Below are positions 58,721 through 64,000 of a DNA stretch of 64,000 nt, piece after piece (the stretch's first letter is position 1; each line of letters opens with the position of its first letter). The stretch is taken from contig JAEMBT020000001.1 in NCBI GenBank assembly GCA_018873245.2, positions 7,196,220 through 7,260,219 of the forward strand. Reading direction: 5' to 3'. The position numbers and the translations under genes were made by a program. Origin of the DNA: Archegozetes longisetosus (Eukaryota > Arthropoda > Arachnida > Sarcoptiformes > Trhypochthoniidae). Under the pieces are notes generated by a model. That model saw only the letters and a program-made list of their open reading frames with translations. It searched no databases and was not told the DNA's origin.

Positions 58721-59764
58721 TGTCGGACATATATCATCATAAACTCCCAATATTTCTATGTACTTCCTGAAACTTTCATGTAAAAATACTCACTAGTTTT
58801 CAAATAAAATTTTGCCTTAATGTGGTTTTTCATTGACACATTATATGAACTATACTGGAAAAAAGTTATGTTAACAATTTAACCAAAATAATATATTTAT
58901 ATCTCTATATGTTGTAGAAGTAGGCCTCACTTAAAGATAACACCTGTTTCACAGAGAAAATAGAAAGCTAAACTGATAAAACTTAATAAGTAGAGTAGCG
59001 AATGGACGAAGGCCACCATGAATCAAAATCAAAAGGGCAGAATCGAATACTTCACAAGTGTATAAGTAATTAAGTTCATAAGTTACTGAACAAGTGCTGT
59101 TGTTAATATCTCCAGGGCCTTAGCTCAGTTGATCGAGGCATAGGTTCAAATGTACGATCAGTTTAGGAGAGGTTAGATTACGGAACATAGGTTAAAAATA
59201 ACACATTGAGCTCATAGAAAAGAATTTTTTTTTCTTAAAATTGATATTGGCCGCATTTATTTTATATTAATTAAAATTGAAAAATAAAAAATCTATAACT
59301 TCACTTTTTTCGATTTGTGCCTGACATTACCACGATATCTTTTGATTATTCTACACTCATTTCTGGTATTGGCATGCAACCAGTATTATCATGCTTACGA
59401 TTCATTTCCGTTGATGAGGCGTCAAGAAATGTGTTTACAGGTATAGAAGAAATAAGAAAGTACATTTATCCAAAATAGTCACCATTAGTTTTTTGCAAGA
59501 ATTAGTTATATGATCACTCAATTATAAGATATGAGGAATATATTTAAGCTAATTGTGACTTTTTCAATAAATGGATTTTCTTTAATAATATAACTGTGGA
59601 CACCTTCCTTTATACTTTACCAAACGAAAATGAATCGTAAGCATGAGGTTTGCGCATGAGATCGTAGATATGTTACGAGATGAATCTAATTTCAAATAAA
59701 GGCTTAGATCACGTTTTAAATATACTGTAAATTAAATGCTGCTAAAGTCAATGCTTTTGATATA

Positions 59765-60301
59765 TTAGTGTGTAACGTAAGTACTGTCGCAATTTTCTCA
59801 AAGTATATAGAAATTTCTAGAAAGTTCGAGAACTAATATGCGTAGAGTATATAAGTGGTATGGTTTGCCCTTTATCCCTAACCACTGTCACAATCGACTC
59901 GCAGTTGTAAATCCCCTCAGAAAATTTCCGAAATTTCACTGCATATTCGGGAGCGTATTTTGTACGAGCTAGAACTCTGCCACGATGCAGAGATGGCAGC
60001 GTGCAATATCCGTGCTGCGCGCGGTGCAGGGCATCGTTAGTGAAAGCACCTGTTAGAGGTGTTCATGCGGTTCAAGAACGGTGACAGATCATTGGAGGAC
60101 AAGAAGCGCTCTGGAAGACCAGTTGAGTTTGACCTGGACAAACTGCTCGCGCTGGTCACATACTTTTATGAAAGGAGTATATTTGATTTACCCCGTGGAT
60201 GGGAAACTGTTGTAGACTGTGATGGCGGATATATTATTGATTGATTATTTTTGTTGCAATAGAGTTTCAAAAATTCTGACAATCCTTATATCACACACCA
60301 A
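59765..60301 (+). mobile_element. Internally deleted mariner element
   Basis: Terminal repeats TTAGTGTGTAACGTAAG and, reversed, TTGGTGTGTGATATAAG, with TA duplications at 59763-59764 and 60302-60303. The inside is GC-richer than its neighbours. It encodes the mariner helix-turn-helix stretch FMRFKNGDRSLEDKKRSGRP fused to the C-terminal LPRGWETVVDCDGGYIID; the DDD core is deleted. The paralogous site at about 63731 is empty. Confidence 0.88.
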
Positions 60302-60449
60302 TACAGTCGCAAATTCCCATTTTGACTTTTAAGCACTATATATAGTTGAAATATCATATATAGAAACAGTGAAGTTATTAAGTATACCAATGTTATTTTT
60401 TTCATAACTCATAGAAAGATATTGATTAAAACTTCTCATAAGATATATT

Positions 60450-61641
60450 TTAGTTTTACTATATGTCATCCGGAAATATCAATGGAAAAAGCTGCTCAAC
60501 TATATCCAGAATCGGAAGATGTCTGCAGAGAACATCAGAATATAATTGATACTGTAAATGCTTGTGATTTTAATAATGAAATCGTGAAGAATACTCTGAA
60601 AAGTGATTTTTGTGATAATTTTATAGAATCGGGCAAAAGTTATGAAACAAAAGTTTACGAATTGTTTGAAAATTTGAATATTCCTTTCAATTTCACAAAA
60701 AAAATATATTAAACCATTCAAGATAATTGATAATTGCATTGACAATCAATACAAAGATTTAGTTACAAAGTAAGCTATTGAAATTGCAGTAAAGCGAACA
60801 ATTCGAAATGATAACTATATTAAATCTCGAGAAAATGTGAATATAATAGACTTTGACTCTGCTAAGTCTATTTCAGTGACAGATTTTGATATGTTTAAAT
60901 CAAAATGCTATACATTCTTCAGTGATTTAAAGGAGAAATGGAAAAGTTTCAGAATTATTTTGGGTTACGTGGGTATTCAAGTAAATCACGGCACAAATGG
61001 TTTCAGCCTAATATTTATGATAAGAACCAATCAATGAGGCTTGCAATGCCTTCTTCCTTTTTCCTGGTCCTTTTAAGATGATGAATACGGTCCATTAGTA
61101 AGCCGTCACGAATATAAGGCAACCTACTCCAGAAATACTCAACTTATTGTCCCAAAATATTTGAATAACTGTCGCAATTACGATTTGAATGCTAAAAATC
61201 ACGAAAACTTAGAACTGATTGGGTGGCTCAATGTTTAGTGAAAGGTTTACAGAACATTTGTGGTGAATGTGTTTCGCGGAGTCCCTACTGAGAAGAGAGA
61301 AGTTTAGCAAATGTAGAACTATCAATGTTTGCTAAAATTTGTATGATTACCCACATGAAGATTATAATAAAGGTTTATCGGTTTGTGATGACAAATGTCG
61401 GAATGAGTATTATAAACATGTTTATGAATTTGACCAGAAAAACAAAATTAATTTAGAAATTACTTCATGGGATAAAGAAACTTTAATTTATGTAGTACAT
61501 AATCGATCACCTGATCAATCGATCGAACATTTACCCGAAATGACATTCATATCATTCATTGCAAATTCTAGTGATATTTCAGGAATATGGTTGGGATTAA
61601 GTATTTATGCGATAATCAGTTTCATAATAAAATGTTTCTAA
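60450..61641 (+). pseudogene. DEG/ENaC pseudogene lacking its N-terminus
   Basis: It starts abruptly at ICHPEISMEKAAQLYPESED. About 70 codons including TM1, together with adjoining 5' flank, are deleted compared with the gene at 56221. It continues with breaks: NLNIPFNFTKKIY then a stop, SVTDFDMFKSKCYTFF then a shift, and CDDKCRNEYYKHVYEFDQ. TM2 survives (FIANSSDISGIWLGLSIYAI). The first cysteine pair region has lost residues, and the GG of the TM2 motif is replaced by SD. Not expected to make a channel. Confidence 0.9.
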
Positions 61642-62047
61642 AACTATTTAAATTGTTGAATTATGATCCGTTAATTGCTTTTTATGTTTAAATAACTATT
61701 AAAATCTGTGTTATATCATTAATTTTTCAAGTATTACCCTTATTTCAATTAATCAATATAAGAATCAATTGTTAAAAATAAGCCTTTTACCAGAAATAGG
61801 TTGTCAAATAGAGTTACTTCAAACTGACAAACCTCAAAAGTCTTAAAAGTCATATTTCTTATCCAACGAGGCCACACCCTTTAAAATATGCCTTAATAGT
61901 TTTTAAAAGCTCTTGCTATTAGAATAAAGTTTTTTAACACTAAATTTAGAATAAGCGAAGGTGTTTTAGGTTTCTTCAAAAAGTTGTCAAAAGCTAACTC
62001 TTTCTGAAAAGCAATGTCTTATCTCTATAAGCAAAAAGATAATGATC

Positions 62048-62074
<27 letters not shown>
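62048..62074. repeat. (TA)n microsatellite
   Basis: About 13 TA units at the start of the 3'-flank block of tandem unit 2. Confidence 0.9.
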
Positions 62075-62080
<6 letters not shown>

Positions 62081-62118
62081 CCCATATGTTGTAGAAGTAA
62101 GCCTCGCTTAAGGATAAC

Positions 62119-62245
62119 GAGTCATATTCTGAGTTCTGTCTTAAGCTCGATCTCGACTCAAGTTAGACTTGAAATACAAATTTTGATAGCATCAAGTCTA
62201 ACTTGAGTCGAGATCAAGCTTAAGATAGAACTCAGAATATGGTTC
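62119..62245. mobile_element. 127-bp foldback MITE
   Basis: CATATTCTGAGTTCTGTCTT..CTCGACTCAAGTTAGACTT and its reverse make arms of about 54 bases around a short loop. The equivalent point in unit 1 (near 58944, GATAACACCTG) is uninterrupted. A 3-bp AAC flanks both sides. Superfamily not assigned. Confidence 0.75.
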
Positions 62246-63759
62246 AACATCTATTTCACACAGAAAATAGAAATGTTAAACAGATAAAAATTGATGAGTA
62301 AAGTAGCAAATAAATGGGCGAAGGTCACTGTGAATCAGAAATCTAATGGGCAGAATCGAGTACTTCACAAATGTATTAGTATTAAGTTCAAAAGTTACTG
62401 GATGAGTGTTGCCATTAATATCTCATGAGCATTAGCTCAGTTGATCAGGGCGTAAGCTTTTATATAAGATAAACCTAAGACAGGTTAGATTACGGAACAT
62501 AGGCCAAAAATAACATACTAAACTCATAGAAAAGAATTTTTTTACTTAAAATTGATATTGACCACATTTATTTTATATTAATTACTGTTGAAAAATAAAA
62601 TTCTATAACTTCGTTTCTTCGATTTGTAGCTAACATTACTCAGATATCTCTTGGTCTTTCTATAGTCAAGTCTGATGTTGACATTCAATCAGTGTTATCC
62701 TAAAGTACTTTTAGGAAGTATCTTTTAGCGAAATGCTGAAAGTAATTTTAATTATCTCATTCAAAATAATATTAATGCATATATTGGTAGAAGTCGGCCC
62801 TGACTTGAATAACAATGTGATTATATCATGGAAGCAGCGAATTTTGATAAATTTATTAATTGTTTGCTTTTCACAGTTTAAGTACACCAATATAAATCAG
62901 CCTTTTCAGTGCATACCACAACTAAGTAAAAGATTAGGAAACAAATAGAAAACCAGTTTAAATCACGAGCTCGCAGAAATTATTAATATTCGAAATGTTT
63001 ATCTTAGTGAATGAAAACTTTTGCACGATTTCAGAGACTTAGTGATGAATAGACGTCACTTTCGTCAAATAGAGCTCGTAAGTCTTCGTGGAAATCACTT
63101 AGCAGTGGCAACGATTATAGCTTAAAAAACTAGTATTCGCTCTACTATTCTATTGCAAGAAAATGAAGGATTGCACACTTTTCAATAAGAAACAGTCTAC
63201 AAATTGAGTTCTGAAAATCAAGTTACAGCTGTTCGAATCCTAAAAATATAGATCGAATTTATGTGCAAACAATTTATACATAGTGTGTAAAAGCGAAAAT
63301 GAGAATTTGCAATTGTATATCAGAAGCAACAGCAATTTCATATACAAATATCATACTTGCGAATCACTTCCACTGATGAGGCATTAAGGAACGTGTTTAC
63401 AGTTATAGGAGAAATAAAAAAGTCCATTCATCGAAATATAGTCACCATTAGCTTTTGCAAAATTAAATACAGCAAAGCAAATGATCATTTAATTATAAGA
63501 TATGAGAAAATTATTGAAGCTAATGGTAATTATTTTGAATAGATTAACTTTCTCATTTCTTCTAACTGTGAACATATTCATTTATGCCCTGTCAACGGAA
63601 GCGAATTGTTAGTATGAGGCTTGCGCATGAGATCGTAGATGTATTTCAAGACAAAACTAATTTTAAATAAAGGCTTAGATCATGCTTTAAATATACTTTA
63701 AATTAAATACTGATAGAGTCATTGCTCCTGATATGCAATCGTAAATTCTTATTTCATTT

Positions 63760-64000
63760 TTACGTACTGTATAATTGAAATATAACCGATAAAAATAGTG
63801 AAGCTACTAAGTATAAATTTTATTCTTCTCATAACTCATAATTCATAAAGACGTACTCATTAAAATTTTTCATAGACAGATGTTTTAGCAAGTTTTATTG
63901 ATTTTAAACCCGAGTAAATATAATACAATTCTCTGGTTTGCCAAAAATTAATCTGATCCGAAAAATTATTTTTCTACTTATAATATTAGTAACAAAATGA
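63760..64000 (+). CDS. Start of a further DEG/ENaC tandem unit, cut by the window edge
   Basis: The last 240 bases match the 5' flank of the channel at 56221 (AATACAATTCTCTGGTTTGC, TAATCTGATCCGAAAAATTA, GTAACAAAATGA). The predicted ATG is at 63997-63999, followed by A as in ATGAGTG. Only the start codon is visible, so integrity of the gene is unknown. Confidence 0.7.

Larger units (their letters stand above)
55770..59764 (+). repeat. DEG/ENaC tandem unit 1
   Basis: The unit comprises 5' flank, channel gene 56221-57633 and about 2.1 kb of 3' flank. It repeats in the same orientation at 60303-63732. Matching landmarks: ATGTTGTAGAAGTA.GCCTC at 58910 and 62090, TTAGCTCAGTTGATC at 59118 and 62431, and GAGATCGTAGAT at 59658 and 63629. 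The 5' flank also matches 63760-64000. Confidence 0.8.
60303..63732 (+). repeat. DEG/ENaC tandem unit 2
   Basis: Second copy of unit 1, holding channel pseudogene 60450-61641. It has gained a 127-bp foldback element (62119-62245) and an extra stretch at about 62706-63355. That stretch includes a duplicate of the channel's 5' flank (63040-63270: GACGTCACTTTCGTCAAATAGAGC, compare 55790). Confidence 0.75.

Noticed and set aside
58425..58730. Minus-strand open frame of 101 codons
   Set aside because: It spans the 58590-58720 hairpin, so the frame is a by-product of the inverted repeat.
59110..59160. Possible tRNA gene
   Set aside because: A-box and B-box words are too close together and no cloverleaf can be formed.
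60059..60244. Small standalone gene with ATG in the mariner remnant
   Set aside because: Its residues are the mariner N-terminus joined to the C-terminus by internal deletion; not a host gene.
1..64000. CRISPR array, bacterial operon structure or viral genome
   Set aside because: No regularly spaced repeats, spliced genes throughout, and no viral protein signatures recognised.

Overview
The window is strongly AT-rich eukaryotic DNA. GT-AG introns, metazoan receptor families and dense Tc1/mariner and hAT debris point to an arthropod. Clustered intronless DEG/ENaC channels, and an LRR exon of the 'luciferin monooxygenase non-catalytic subunit' type, make an acariform mite or other chelicerate a reasonable guess. 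That is inference; no marker fixes the species.

Layout. 1-2323 (+): 3' part of an eIF2-alpha-kinase-like gene entering from the left, with two frame breaks in A-runs and very short introns. 2880-4621: a foldback element and a hAT element rich in GAGCAC repeats. 6165-6425: remnant of a zinc-finger-like transposon ORF. 8522-9780 (-): MET-like receptor tyrosine kinase pseudogene, followed by a signal-peptide/LRR first exon (9944-10204, -). 12640-47200 (+): cluster of five related receptor genes (A 23714, B 30289, C 36262, D 44825, plus decayed copy E at 12640) and an extra exon-1 fragment. Their plan is signal peptide, sushi, fucolectin/F5-8C-like domain, sushi, sushi, transmembrane helix, tyrosine-rich tail. 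Only C is complete. Single-exon DEG/ENaC genes lie at 15047-16459 (-), 40695-42086 (-) and 56221-57633 (+). Decayed copies lie at 18835-20840 (-) and 60450-61641 (+), and a further copy starts at the last bases of the window (ATG at 63997). 47545-55573: mostly transposons, including a hAT inserted into a Tc1-like element and a 2.15-kb Tc-like element. 55770-64000: tandem DEG/ENaC units, in which one unit serves as the empty site for insertions in another.

How it fits together. Two cell-surface families, DEG/ENaC channels and sushi/lectin-like receptors, are expanding, converting and decaying side by side under heavy transposon load. The receptor cluster is the best candidate for an undescribed system. 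One full-length signalling-type receptor sits beside siblings that kept the ectodomain but lost the tail or the membrane anchor. Several transposon calls are unusually firm because exact target-site duplications, or paralogous empty sites, are visible in the window itself.
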